Shown one piece after another: positions 1 through 12,059 of a DNA stretch of 64,000 nt (its first letter is position 1; each line of letters opens with the position of its first letter). This DNA comes from Strigops habroptila (taxonomy: Eukaryota; Chordata; Aves; Psittaciformes; Psittacidae), in contig NC_046358.1 in assembly GCF_004027225.2 (NCBI RefSeq), positions 4,616,720 to 4,680,719 on the forward strand, given 5' to 3'. A program made the translations under genes and the position numbers. Under the pieces are notes generated by a model. The model saw only the letters and a program-made list of their open reading frames with translations. It was not told where the DNA came from and did not search any database.

Positions 1-1599
1 TTCCCTGCTCCCTCCTGGGTATGAGGGCTGACTTATCTACCCATCACATCAGCTTCTCCAGGCAGAGAGATAAACACAGGCCTAGGGAAAAAGCTTTGTC
101 AGCTTTTGATGGAAAGATTAAATGCGAGCGGTTACTGAACCTCAGGCAGTGCCAGTGCCCAACGTGAAGCTCAACAAACACCACAAATCCCTCTATTTCA
201 GAGGCACCAGTAGAGTGAGAAATGTATCCCACTTAACTGTGGCAATCGGTCTGATCCTCAGGGAGAGAAACTCAATCAGCCACAATGCACCCAATTCTCT
301 TGCCATATTTGCATGGTTTGTCCAATCTCAGCAGTTGCTCAGAGTGTTGCCCTTTCTGGAGCTACAGGAGAGCAGGCACCCAGCCTGGTGCTTCTAAATG
401 CACAGTGGAGAGATGCTTGGCCCTTTTGCAGGTCACCCATCGCCCCTGCAGCATCATCCAGGCTTGAGCTATACACGCTATGCTCTGTTGACAGCGCGGC
501 ATGTAAAGGCAACCAGCAAGCAGGTAGTACACGTCTGTGTCCTCGGATATGGTGAGGATGCTTTCCAGTGCAAGTGTGTCGCGGCGGAGGTGGAAGGACA
601 CAAAGGAAGGACAAACTGAAACAAACATCCCATGAAATGTTGCTCGCAGTGGGAATGTCCAGGGCTTTCGCTGTATTCACTGACACTGCTTTGAGAGGCT
701 GCTCTAAGGTTACAGAGGTCAACTTGCTGCTCAGAAATGAGAGCAAAGACATCATCCCTCACTACTAGTGTCTGTGAAATGCGGCTTTACGATACACGTT
801 TACAAGATAGGGTGTGTTATGCCACCACAAGTACCCAGGAAGCCTGTAAGTGCATAAACAGTAATGAAAGAGGAATACTTTATTTTCACATCTACTCCAA
901 ATCCATCAGTCTTTTGACTCAAACTGGTGCCAGTGGTAGCATGGGGGTAGCACATGGAAGTAGCCTGCCAATGTATCTTGAGCATCCATTTGATTCAGCC
1001 CTTTTGTGTTGCTCACAGATGCATAGGAACATGCGTTCTCTGGACTTTAAGAAACAGCTTTGCCGGGAATCCAGCCATGGTGAAGTAGCTTCAGGCTTCA
1101 GCTGAAGATCTCCCATGCCCCTTGCTGGAGAAGCAACGCAATAACAGAGCTCCAGAGAGCACAAACCCGAGAAAGCAGTCAAACGTAGAAGAAAAGCCAA
1201 GTAGATAATGAATCTATATCCCCATGGATACAGAGGTTGCCCAAAACTCGTTTGCAGTAGCAAAAAATAACAAATAAAACCATGCAACTTAAAATGTAAA
1301 ATAGTACGGGCTTGTCATATTTTGGCACTATATGTCTGATGAAGTACAGTGCATATTCTCCTGTTTCTAAAACCAGAATGACCACTTCAGAGACTGTGGT
1401 ATGTCGGAAATCATATTAGATGCTCATATGGCATAGTGGAAGGTGGCATAAAATGGCAGTGTTGTAGTATAAAGGTACCAAAATCAGTATCAAATTAACT
1501 AGCTATGTCCTGATAGCCATTTAGTGGTCAGGTATCTGAGGTACCCAAACGTTCTGAGCAGCTCTTGCTCTGAGCCAGTTAACGGCAGGAGAATAGTGG
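1..1599. other. Unique intergenic sequence, no gene seen
   Basis: Overlapping short frames on both strands lack family resemblance, splice context or coding bias. Nothing supportable is seen here. Confidence 0.5.
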
Positions 1600-2420
1600 A
1601 GAATAATCTGAATTCAACAAACACAAATGTAAGGTCTTGCACCTGGGAAAACAAGCTGAATTCAACAAACACGAATGTAAGGTCTTGCACCTGGGAAAAC
1701 ACAATCCATGAGTACAGCACAGGCTGGGATCTACCTGGTTGGGAGCAGCTCTGTGGAAAGGGACCTGAGGCTCCTGGTGGGCAACGAGCTCAATAAGAGT
1801 GAACAGTGTGCTGCTGTGGCAAAGAGAGCCAACAGGATGCTGGTGAACACCAACAGGGGCATCATAGCAGAGGCGAAGAAGTCATCATCCCACTCTACTC
1901 TGCTCTTGTCAGGCCATCCCTGGAATACCATGTTCGGTTTTGGTCACTGCTATACAAAAAGATGTGGACAGGCTGGAAAGTGTCCAGAAAAGTACCACAA
2001 AGATGATTCAAGGACTGGGAAACCACATGAAAAAGGGCTGAGAGCTGGGCTTGTTCAGCTTGGAGAAAAGAAGGCTCAGGGGACACCTTATTCCCATGTT
2101 CCAGTATTCAAAGGGTGGCTACAAAGAAGATGAAGACTCCCTTCTTACAAGGAGTCACATGGAAAAGACGAGGGGTGATGGGAACAAGTTACTCCTGAGA
2201 GATTCCAACTGGACAGAAGAAGACAATTGTTCACACTGCGAACAATCAGCCATTGGAATAATCTTCTCAGGGAAGTGGTGGACTCCCCAACATCGGGCAC
2301 TGTTATGTTTTCGGTGGATAGTGTGCTGGGACATCTAGTCTAGGTCATGCTCTTGCCAAGAAAGGTTGGACCAGATGATCTTTGAGGTCTCTTCCAACCT
2401 GATATTCAACAATTCTATGA
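1600..2420 (+). mobile_element. CR1 LINE fragment
   Basis: About 820 bases of the CR1 3' region in sense orientation. It carries worn coding-region remnants, then the 3' UTR ending in CTTCCAACCTGATATTC and AATTCTATGA. Its 5' edge carries a 48-base tandem duplication (1608-1655 and 1656-1703). Confidence 0.8.
1608..1703. repeat. 48-bp tandem duplication
   Basis: Two adjacent 48-base copies, both starting CTGAATTCAACAAACAC and containing GTAAGGTCTTGCACCTGGG. They differ at only one or two bases, so the duplication is younger than the CR1 sequence it lies in. Confidence 0.85.
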
Positions 2421-3371
2421 ACTTAAAAAGGAAGTGATGTTTATTTGCTGCAGTATGTAGAAAAAGTTAATGCTACATTAACACAAGCCAGCTGACAATT
2501 CCCTGTTGCTGTGGCTTGGTTTCCATCCTCAGGAACTATCTATCTTCCTTGGAATGTGCTTGGGCAGGAAAAATATGGAAACCCCATATTTAGAGACACA
2601 ACTTTAGATTAGAGACACACATCAATTTGCAATGGCTGAGGCACCAAAGGTAAGAGAAATACTGTCTATTGTGGGAGGAATACCACACTTCTCTTGCTGT
2701 GCTTCAGGTGAAGGAAGAGCTCCAGGGAAAGCCCTGCAAGACCCTGCTCTAAAGCTGCTGTTCTCACTGCATAGTCTTCAGGAAGCCTGAAGAAAGCCCC
2801 CTTTGCTTAAAATAGATTTTATTATTTGGCAAACATTTAATATGTTCCTAATGGAGCATGAAGTGAGTGGACGTATCTTTCAACATTTCATTTCTTCCTT
2901 TATGCTTTGTCGGTTGGTAGTGATGGCAACTAAGAGACCCAGTGGGAATTGATAATGAAATTACTGTAGCAACCCAAAACAAAACTGGTTTTAATTTAGG
3001 TCCTGCATAAATTAACTTTCTGACATCCTTTAGTTTAATTCTTAATTTACCAAAGATAAAAGCAGCAGCAGCAGCCGCCACACGTGTCTGATAACTGCAA
3101 AGGTGAAAAGAGGTTTTTATTCAAAAGCAATTTCTGTGAGAAATTAACAAATTTTCTAGTTTTGTCAAATAATAAAAAGCTCAAGTAATTAAGTAAACAA
3201 TAAAAACTTGTCTCTGGATTAAGTATATCAAGTAAGAAGTCTGAAAGGTGAAAATGTGCCTTAAAATGGCACTGAAAACCAGCTAGATGCAAAGGAAATA
3301 ACCACAGAGGAAATGCTTAGAAACTGCCAGAAATGTCTCCCCACACATTGTTTTAAATCAGTATGTGTCAA

Positions 3372-3612
3372 TCATGACAGAGGGACCCTCCCAGGGATGA
3401 GGCACCCACAACTTCTTTGGGCAACCTGTGCCAGTGTCTCATCACTCTCATAATAAAGATTTTTTTGTACTATAACTAATCTAAACCTCCTTGCTTTTAG
3501 TTTAAAACAGTTACCCCTTGCCCTATCACTATGGGCCCTGGTAAAAAGCCTCTCTCCATCTTTCCAAGCTTCCTTTAAGTGTTGAAAGACCGCAGTAGGG
3601 GCATGGAGCAAC
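3372..3612 (-). mobile_element. CR1 LINE fragment
   Basis: Minus-strand CR1 3' region lacking its terminal tail. It directly abuts a second minus-strand CR1 starting at 3613. Confidence 0.75.
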
Positions 3613-3925
3613 CATAGAATCACAGACTGGTTTGAATTGGAAGGGACCTTAAAGCTCATCCAGTTCCAACCCCCTGTTACAGGCAGGGACACCGTCCACT
3701 AGAGCAGGTTGCTCCAAGAACCATCCTTGAACACTGCCAGGGATGGGGCAGCCACAGCTGCTTTGAGCAACCTGTGCCAGCGCCTCAGCACCCTCAGAGG
3801 GAAGAACTTCTTCCTCATGTCTAATCTAAATCTCCCTTCTGGCAGCTTAAAGCCATTCCCCTTGTTCTGTCACTATAGGCCCTTGCAAAAATCCCCTCTC
3901 CAGGTTTCTTGTAGACCCCCCGTTA
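3613..3925 (-). mobile_element. CR1 LINE fragment with intact 3' tail
   Basis: Minus-strand copy beginning CATAGAATCACAGACTGG (the reverse complement of the CR1 tail) and running to about 3925. Head-to-tail contact with the copy at 3372-3612 suggests one copy inserted at or in the other. Confidence 0.85.
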
Positions 3926-5939
3926 TGTATTGGATGTCCAGGTACCTCTAAACACAGAACACAAGAAGGTGATTCTTGACTTAAACATAATCATTAGGCA
4001 GGAGTGCTGGCAGCCTGCAGAGTCCAGGGGAAAGAAAAGCCCCTGGGCAGCCAGAATTAGCTTTAAAATCCTGATATTTCAAGTAATAACAAAAAGATGG
4101 CTGCCTGTTTTATTTACTTCTAGCTTAGGAATCTTTAAATCATTTGTACATAAGCTCAGGCTTTCTGCAACCTCTTAACCAGAGGAAAAGAAAGCACTAT
4201 TTTTAAAATGAAAGCTGAGAAACCCATGTAGTCAGAAGCTTTAAGGAAAATACCAAGTGTCATAAGAGTTGGCAACACTCTAGTTCCCTACCACCATTTT
4301 TCTTTAGATCCTGTTTTTAGTGAAAAATTAAAGGCTATTTTCCCCCTTGCATTCTTCAATGCTACTTCAGTTAAGTGCAATGTGCTGCCCTTTAAGTGAA
4401 CGCTATTTTTACAAAGCAATTTGATTATCTTCAATTATGCTATTATCAACAGCTGAGATTAGTTAAAAAAGGCAAAGGTTTATAATTATATCCAATTTTC
4501 TTCTCATTTCAGACAATAACGTCTGGACAGTCATTTTGCTTTGTATTATTAGCTTCTAATCACAATCATTTTCTAACTCTGATGCATTAGAACAACATGA
4601 AAAGGTTTGAACTGCAAAAAAACCCCAGGCAAATTACTTGCTACAAAAATCTTTTTCTTTAGGACTTCAGAACCACGCGGAAGTATTTATTTGATGTAGA
4701 TTAATTGGGTTGCTTTAAATAAAACTTGAGTTCAGAGTTACATTTGATCTGCAAGTCTCCAATTTGGAAGAGAGAACCCTGAGATTTATAGCTCATGTTC
4801 TCATGAGGTAGTGCCCGTAACATAATCCGCCGGTGCAGCAGTGAATGGCAGAGGCTCCGCCTGCAAATATCTGCTGAAACTATTTGCTTTGGAGCTCTCT
4901 GCTCTGGTCATGCAGTTGAATTAACTTATTCTAATGAAATAGCCTGTTGAGGATAACACCAACTAGTAGATAACTGTAGCATAGACTGTCTGTAATATAC
5001 CCTGTTAGCATTTCTGGAAGTGCAACACTTCTGCTTCCCCCTCAATACAATGAAATACGAATAAATGAAGTGTGCAGGAGGCATTCCGCCTGGCTGTCTT
5101 AAAGTCAAACTGTAAGAGCTGCCTGACAAAGGCCATCCTCTCATGATGAAGCAAGCAGCAAAGGGGTCCCCCAGCCTTCCCAAGGCAGCACAGAGTAGCT
5201 GCAACTCTGTTAAGATGAATGGGTAGAGGCTTCAGCAGAGCTCAATGCAGAACACAACTATGTACTGCAAGACTTGAGCTGGAGTGATGACAACCTTCTC
5301 CCAGACTATGTCCCCTGCTCAGGAGCTCATCCTCAAAGGTACTGCAACAGATAAACAGCTAGTAATGAACTGATAAATATCCTCATGCAACTGAGAAAAC
5401 AACACAGCAGCATCTGGGGCTCCCCCCATGCCACACATGATGCTGTGGATCTCAATGGGAAGCTGAGAGCATCCCCAGCTCTCTGCTCTGTGATGTGTTG
5501 GCCCCATGGGACAGAGAAGCAGAGGGTGCTGGGTCCTACCTCCTGGGGTGCAGTTGCAGAGGAGCAAACATCATCTTAGGGGCAGTTGAACAGCACCCAG
5601 CATGGAGCTGGACAGGGGCTGAGCCTGGGCAATGGGTCAGGGCAGGTGCTGCTATGCCAGCTGCATGGAAAGAGCTGCCTTTGGAGCACTGGGATATGCA
5701 CTCAAATCCAGTGTATCCTGAACAGATGAAATACACGTAGCTCTGTATAAAAAAAGAATTATTTCCTCTCTAGCCTAGAAGCCAATGCAAGGAGTTTGCA
5801 CCCCCGGGGTAGAAATAAACTGCATATTTATTATGAGCATTACAGAAACCTGGTAAGTTAGTACTGGTGACATTTTAATCCACCCAGAACAGTATGGTTT
5901 ATATTAATAATGCACCCATTAACTGGATTAAGAACTGGT
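3926..5939. other. AT-rich unique intergenic sequence, possible conserved non-coding element
   Basis: No coding frame. The part at about 4300-4620 is AT-rich, free of recognised repeats and dense in TAAT/ATTA cores and E-box-like CAGCTG, the style of developmental enhancers. Function is not shown by sequence alone. Confidence 0.3.
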
Positions 5940-6880
5940 TCCTTTCAGATATCAAATCCAAATTGTCAGTGGAGAATCCCCAGCAAACACAGTGATGTGG
6001 CAGGACTTTCTAAGAGGGAGTATTAACATCCAACCTCTTCAGTAATTTATTCAGTGACCAGAAAGTTAAATATAAAATTACTGCTGATAAAATTCACAGG
6101 TGACACCAAGATTAGCAAAAGAGGGAAGAGGAGGTGCTACATTATCTGATCTGAGGGTACCCGATGTCAGAAGCATGGGCTTATTCCCAGAAAGGGGTTT
6201 TGCAGGCAGTGCCATGCATGGTGGTGCAGGCCCACGGACTGGTGGAACATCCCCTGGGTAACAGCAGCTCTGGAAAGGGAAAAAGGACAAAGAGTTCATG
6301 GAGAACTTTCAGTGTCGTGATATCATGAAATGCAAGGGTGATCCTGAAAGCATGGCTGTAAAGAAGAAATCTGTGTATTTTTGGTTAGGTGGGTCCTAAA
6401 TTGCCTGGGGCAGTTCGGGCAACTGTATTTTAAAAGGGATGTTAAAAAACTGAGCAGGGTTCACAGAAAAACAATGTAAGGACTGGTAAAAATGACTTTT
6501 GTTGAGAGGTTTAAAGAGATCAATTTATTAACTTAGACCGAAAGAAGAATTTGAGTTGAGTACAGCATACATAAAATCTTCCCAGTAAGAAAACATCAAG
6601 AATGTATTGAAGTATAAAGAAAAGTATAAAAAGACCCAGTGGCTAGAAGATGGATGTAGCCAAATTCATACCAAGAATCCAAGCCCGTGTTCATAATGAG
6701 GAGGGTGAGGACAAAAGGAAAGATAAATTCTTTACCTCTTCATTTGTTCAGATCTGAACTGTTTTTTAAAGAGAGCTTTATAGTTAAACACAAGTTATTT
6801 GGCTCAAGACAGGGTAGCTGCTTGTGATATACAGAAGTGCACATTCCTATGGACTGCCAAAACATGTGACGGATGCCTAG
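5940..6880 (+). mobile_element. Ancient LINE remnant (CR1/L3-like), strongly decayed
   Basis: Phrases such as GGTGACACCAAGATTAGCAAAAG near 6105 and GAGATCAATTTATTAACTTAGACC near 6515 follow the order of old CR1-type LINE 3' coding sequence, but no frame survives. It is much older than the CR1 copies with clear tails. Called from word-level resemblance only. Confidence 0.45.
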
Positions 6881-7843
6881 AAACAAACCACCGAGTTTTG
6901 AAGTGCTTGTGAGCGGAGACATTCCTCGCTTTGGGCCAGCTACAGAGAGACCATTTCATATGGAAAAGCACTTCTGGTTATTCATTGAAAACACACCAGT
7001 GCAAATTCTCAAAGCCCAGTGTTTGAAAAAGGCACTATGTGTATGTGCCACATCGAGCCCTAAAGAATCAGGACTGGTCTTGGGCAGGTCATCTGGGTTT
7101 CTGGCTATGGTTTGAGCGATCATTCCCGCTGCTGTCCCAAGACATGGGCACTAATCTGGGTAAAAGGCAATCCACATGCATGCACCAATATTACAATGAA
7201 TAAGCAGCTTTCTTAGGTTTTTTGGTGGATTATTTTTAACCCAGTTCAGCTCTCTGCAAACAGCCTTGTCAGCATGGCTGGAGCTGGGCAGCCATGGCAG
7301 CACCTACCTGCCACAGAGCAGGAATTCCTAAAGCTAGCACTGCTTCAGAAGCGTGGATGCTGATGCTGAGCCAGTGGCTCATTGCTGACATGGGAGAGAT
7401 CCGGCTTTCCTCCTGTCTCCAAACAGCATGGTCCCATCACCTTCTTTTGCTGATGTTGGCAATTGGTGGCTAATTCTCTACTGGGTTAACCAGCCAGCTC
7501 AGAGAGGGCAGCAGAACCAGCCTAAGGGACCATGACTGGCAGTCTATCTACCTGCTGCATCACAGCATCTTTATCATCAAACCACACTGTCGAATTGCTG
7601 TATAGCTCTACAGCATTCCCCGGGAGGGCTCCCTGGCTCCATACAATGATCTAAACCCCAGGCTGGACCATCCCACCCTCCCCACTGCCCCTAACAGTGC
7701 CTCTTCCTCCTCTTTCCTTAGCACCAGAGCTGCAGGGGGTGAGCAGGTTCTGCTTAGCTCTTGAGAGGAGCTCAGCAGACAATTGCACAACTGCCAGGGC
7801 CTGGAGAAGAGAGAAAAAGGGAGAAGGTTGCACCCAGAATTTT

Positions 7844-8290
7844 CATAGAATCATACAGTGATTTGTGTTGGAAGGGACCTTAAAGCTCATCCAGCTCCAA
7901 CCCCCTGCCACGGGCAGGGACACCTTCCACTAGAGCAGGTTGCTCCAAGCCCCTGTGTCCAACCTGGCCTTGAACAGTCCCAGGGATGGGGCAGCCACAG
8001 CTTCTCCGGGCAACCTGTGACAGCGCCCTCGCAAGGAAGAAGTTTTTCTTAATATCTAACCTAAATCTCCCCTCTGTCAGCTTAAAACCATTACCCGTTG
8101 TCCTGTCACTCCATGTCCTTGTAAAAAGTCCCTCTCCAGCCCCTTTAGGCACTGGAGCTGCTCTAAGGTCTCCCTAGCGCCTTCTCCAGGCTGAACGAGA
8201 CCAGCTCTCTCAGCCTGTCTCCAGAGCAGAGGTGCTCCAGCCTTCTGATCATGGCCCTCCTCTGCCCTTTCTTGCTTTCCAGTTGACCAC
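7844..8290 (-). mobile_element. CR1 LINE fragment
   Basis: Minus-strand copy starting CATAGAATCATACAGTG, with the typical order of CR1 3' UTR words (CATCCAGCTCCAACCCCCTGCC, AGAGCAGGTTGCTCCAAG) and running into the older coding end near 8290. Confidence 0.88.
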
Positions 8291-9801
8291 GGCAATGTTT
8301 ATCTGCCTCCTTGGGGATCGTTCATCAGGCTTAACCCAGCAACATCCATAAAATTCATGGAGAGCACTGCATTGCTAAAGCATTCATATTCTCCTACTGA
8401 TAATGGTGAAAGACTCATAGAGCACAATGAGAAAGAAGACGGATCACTGCTGGGTAAAGGTCATCACCATTTCTATTGTAGAGCAGAAATAAACAAAAGC
8501 TGCAGCCCTGCATAGCTACGTGCTCTTCAAAGTGCTCTTCCCCCGTGCCTCTTTCAGGGCCTGTCCCACCCTGCTACAGTCATTTGTTACTATGGGTTTC
8601 TGGCCGAGTTTCCTTCTCGGTCATGTAATTTCCTTTTTCTTTTCTTTTGTGGGACGTTTTCAGATTTTCAAAGGGAAAAATCTGTATTCTGATTCACCAT
8701 CCAACAACTCATCAGTGTGGAAGAGAAATGTTCCTAATTTTTTTAGGGAAACTTTCCAACTTGCTAAAACAGACTTAACAGCCAACTAACTTCACACTGA
8801 TTGCGAGCATCAGCGTGATGGTCCTGCAGATTGCAATCTTTTCTGTGTGCAAGGAAGGTGTTGTCAGGGTAATGGCAATAGGATTTTCCTTTTTGCTTGT
8901 AACCTTTCCTGGAGGAGGAGGCAGCCTGGCCTCAAACAACTCATTCCTTGAAGACTGGGAAGCAGACGCCAGCCTCCTGGTATTGATGTGGTTATGTAGG
9001 ATGCCGACAATCTTAAACAAGAGAATATTCAGTAACGTGACGGATGCTGTGCACATCGGCTCGCAGAAGAACCCAAATGCTTTTCTACCTTTCCTTGGGC
9101 ACCCTGTTGAAGACAGCCAGGAGAGGCAGCCCCCCAAAACCCCACCTCCAGCAGGGGTCCTGGCTTCCCTCTTTTTACAGTGCTGTGCCTGAGCCTCCGG
9201 CTGTTTTTAGGGCATAACATGTTCATTGCATAAAATACACCCAGTCGCTTCTGCTGCAGGGGTCGGACGTTGGAGCTGGCAGAGGTACCTGCTGACTCCC
9301 AGCATCTTGAGCTCTGAAGACCATTTAAGCATAGTTGTTGACAAGCTGGATTCTGTTTCATTCACTTTTGCACGCATTATTTTTTATACCATTGGCTAAA
9401 AGCTCAGCGGCAGCAGAAGAACCCTTTTGCCTCGTTGGGACACTATCCAGCATTTCATGGAGGAGCAGATTTGACTGTCCAATACTGGAAAATCGACTCC
9501 TAATTACCTCATTCCTAACTGTTGTTGTCGTTTTGTTTGTTCTGAGAGCCAGGCAGAGAGAGGGGAATTGCTGTGGATGACGGAGTGAGGGATGAACCAA
9601 GGCAAAAAGTGCTGAAGCACTCATCAAATAAATAAATCCTATGTCTTCTTAATAAGTGAGGGGGCAGTTAGCTGAGGGAGACCTTCCAAGCCCCAAAGGT
9701 CACATTTTTGAGAGAGTGCAGGTTTGCGCTGTGTTCCTTCTGTAATAAGTTTTGAGACAGAAAAGACGCAAAATCTTCTTCACTGGGATTTTATTGCCTG
9801 A
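8291..9801. other. Unique intergenic sequence, no gene seen
   Basis: Two opposed frames of about 120 codons at 8775-9192 overlap each other and resemble no family I know. There is no splice or promoter context. I treat them as chance frames. Confidence 0.4.
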
Positions 9802-10751
9802 TGTGGTGGGTGGACCCTGGCTGGACTCCAGGTGCCCACCAAAGCTGCTCTCTCATTCCCCTTCCTCAACTGACAGGAGAGAGAAAAAATAAGGAAAGGC
9901 TCGTGGGTTGAGATAAGGACAGATAACACTCAGCAATTACTGTCATGGGCAAAACAGACTCAACTTGGGGAAATTAGCTTAATTCATTACCAATAAATTG
10001 GTATTAAATTCCTTCCCCCCAGCCCTTCCTCTTCCCAGGCTTAACTTTATTCCCAGTTTCTCTTGGTCTTTCCTCCCCAGTGGTGCAGGGAATGGGGATT
10101 GCAGTCAGTTCATCACACATTGTCTCTGCTCACACTTTTCCCCGCAGGGGGTGCAGTCCTTTAGGAACAGATTCCTCCAGCGTGGGTCCCTCACGGGGTC
10201 GAGTCCTGAAGTAAACCTCCTCCAGCGTGGGCTCCATGGTTCCATGAGTCCTGCCAGGAGCCTGCTCCAGTGTAGGCTGCCCAAGGGGTCACAGCCTCCT
10301 TTGAGCATACCCCTGCTCTGGTGTGGGGTCCTCCATAGGCTGCAGGTGATATCTGCTCCACCATAGACCTCCATGGGCTGCAGGGCACAGTCTGCCTCAC
10401 CATGGTCCGCACCAGAGCTGCAGGGGAATCTGCGCTCCAGTGTCTGGAGCACCTCCTGCCCTCGTTCTGCACTGACCTTGTCTTCAGAGCTGATTCTCTC
10501 CCATACTCTCACTCCTCTCTCCTGCTGCAATTGCTGCTGTGCAGGTTTTTTCCGCTCTCCTTAACTATGTTATCCCAGAGGTGCTACCACCACCACTGAT
10601 GGGCTCAGCCTTGGCCAGTGGTGGGTCTATCCTGGAGCTGTCTGGCACTGGCTCTGTTGGATATGGGAGAAGCTTCTAGCAGCTTCTCACAGAAGCCACC
10701 CCTGTAGCCCCCCTGCTACCAAAACCTCACCACGCAAACCCAAAACACCCA
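9802..10751 (-). mobile_element. Solo LTR, avian ERVL type (likely)
   Basis: A roughly 950-base block with sharp ends: TGTGGTGGGTGG at 9802 and ACCAAAACCTCACC...CACCCA near 10751. On the minus strand it starts TGGGTGTTTTGGG and ends CCACCCACCACA, a TG...CA layout. It contains imperfect tandem units built on CTCCAGCGTGGGCTCC (about 10170-10330) and runs of ATGGGCTGCAGG. I recognise it as a dispersed LTR-like repeat common in bird genomes, probably of an ERVL. No clear target duplication or internal region was found. Long frames across it are repeat artefacts. Confidence 0.65.
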
Positions 10752-12059
10752 TTCAATATATAGAGACAACAAGCACACATTAAGACAAGGCAACTCCCAA
10801 TAAATTAGCATGCCCGTGTTTGCAAGGAGACATAATAGCTGTTATTTATACTGCACTTACATATTTAATTTTCTTTATAAATAAAAGCTTTATGCCTCCC
10901 TTTGAGCCTGCTCTTACAGCCTTTAGTCTACAACAGCTCCAACCAAACTATTACCCCAAATTAGCATGCCGTTCTATGTGCACTTGTATTGCTTCCATGA
11001 TTTTTATTGTTTTCTTAATTATTATTTTTCCTCTCGGTTCATTCATCCATCATCTTTACAAGCCCATTGTCGTACTTGCTGCCAGTTTAGTGTTCTCACA
11101 CATTTCAGCGCACAGAAACGGCAAACTAGGGCAGCTCTATTAGGATCTCTAATATTTCTGAGGAGTCCGAAGGTGCTGACAGCTTATGGTATGTCTTTCC
11201 CAGGCAAGTGCAAGTGCCTCAAAGTCCATCTATCTGCGATTACTAGGAGTAAAATTACACAGCACGCTTGCCCTCCAAGTAGGAATCTGCTCCCCAGAGG
11301 TTAGAAATGGGGAACAAAAAGCACATCACAGCTGGAGAGCTGGCCAACGATTCGAACTTTGAATAATCATCTGAGCCTCTGCAACACGAGCATGTGTTGG
11401 ACCCGACTTGACAACCTTTTCCTGCTGTTTTGCCAGACAGATTATCTTCTACTCACTTAAGCGATGCATGAAGACCCCAAAGTTCTGCCACCCCCCAGGC
11501 TCCTGGTGACGGCAGCTCAGGGATGGCAGAAGTAGGGCCTCTACTTTGCTCTATGTCCTGTTTTACTTTGTGCCCTCACTGCTTTTTCTCCGCTCCACAC
11601 CATCCTTTCATAGTAGGCACCTCAGGGTGGCGGATATTGGGAAAGAATTTCTCTTTTCCCTTGGGACTGCAGAACAGGGCATTTCTCAGGACTGCAGAAA
11701 AAAAGGGGAAGCCGTTCCAAGTATCCAAGCATGCACATTGTCACCACTGCCCTGTTTGCATACAAGCCCATTGTCAACCAAAGGAACTGGAAAATTATGG
11801 CTATTTATCCATCCCTCTCTTTACCCCCTGCTGTGCCTCTTTTGGCAAAGCAGCTGAGCAGTTTGCATTGTTTCGGATTTAATGCTTGCAGATGGTTTTA
11901 TTTAGAATTTGGTTTACTGGTGAGACATGCTTCCTCTGCTTATTAAATTATGTCTACTTTTTGTCATCCCTCATGTTGCCCATAATTCCTGCGCGGAGCT
12001 CAAGGGAAGGGGTTGTTGTTATTGCCGTTGGTGGGTTGCTTTTTGAGGGGGGGAAGGTG
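10752..12059. other. AT-rich sequence just upstream of the CpG island
   Basis: No coding frame that I can support. The 10800-11110 part is AT-rich and free of recognised repeats, with homeobox-like TTAATTATTA near 11015. Its position 1-1.3 kb upstream of the CpG island makes it a candidate regulatory region. Confidence 0.3.

Noticed and set aside
8775..9192. Opposed frames of 120 and 125 codons
   Set aside because: They overlap antiparallel, show no known motif and have no splice or promoter context.
10105..10530. A 141-codon minus-strand frame
   Set aside because: It lies entirely in the dispersed LTR-like repeat and its sequence reflects the tandem units.
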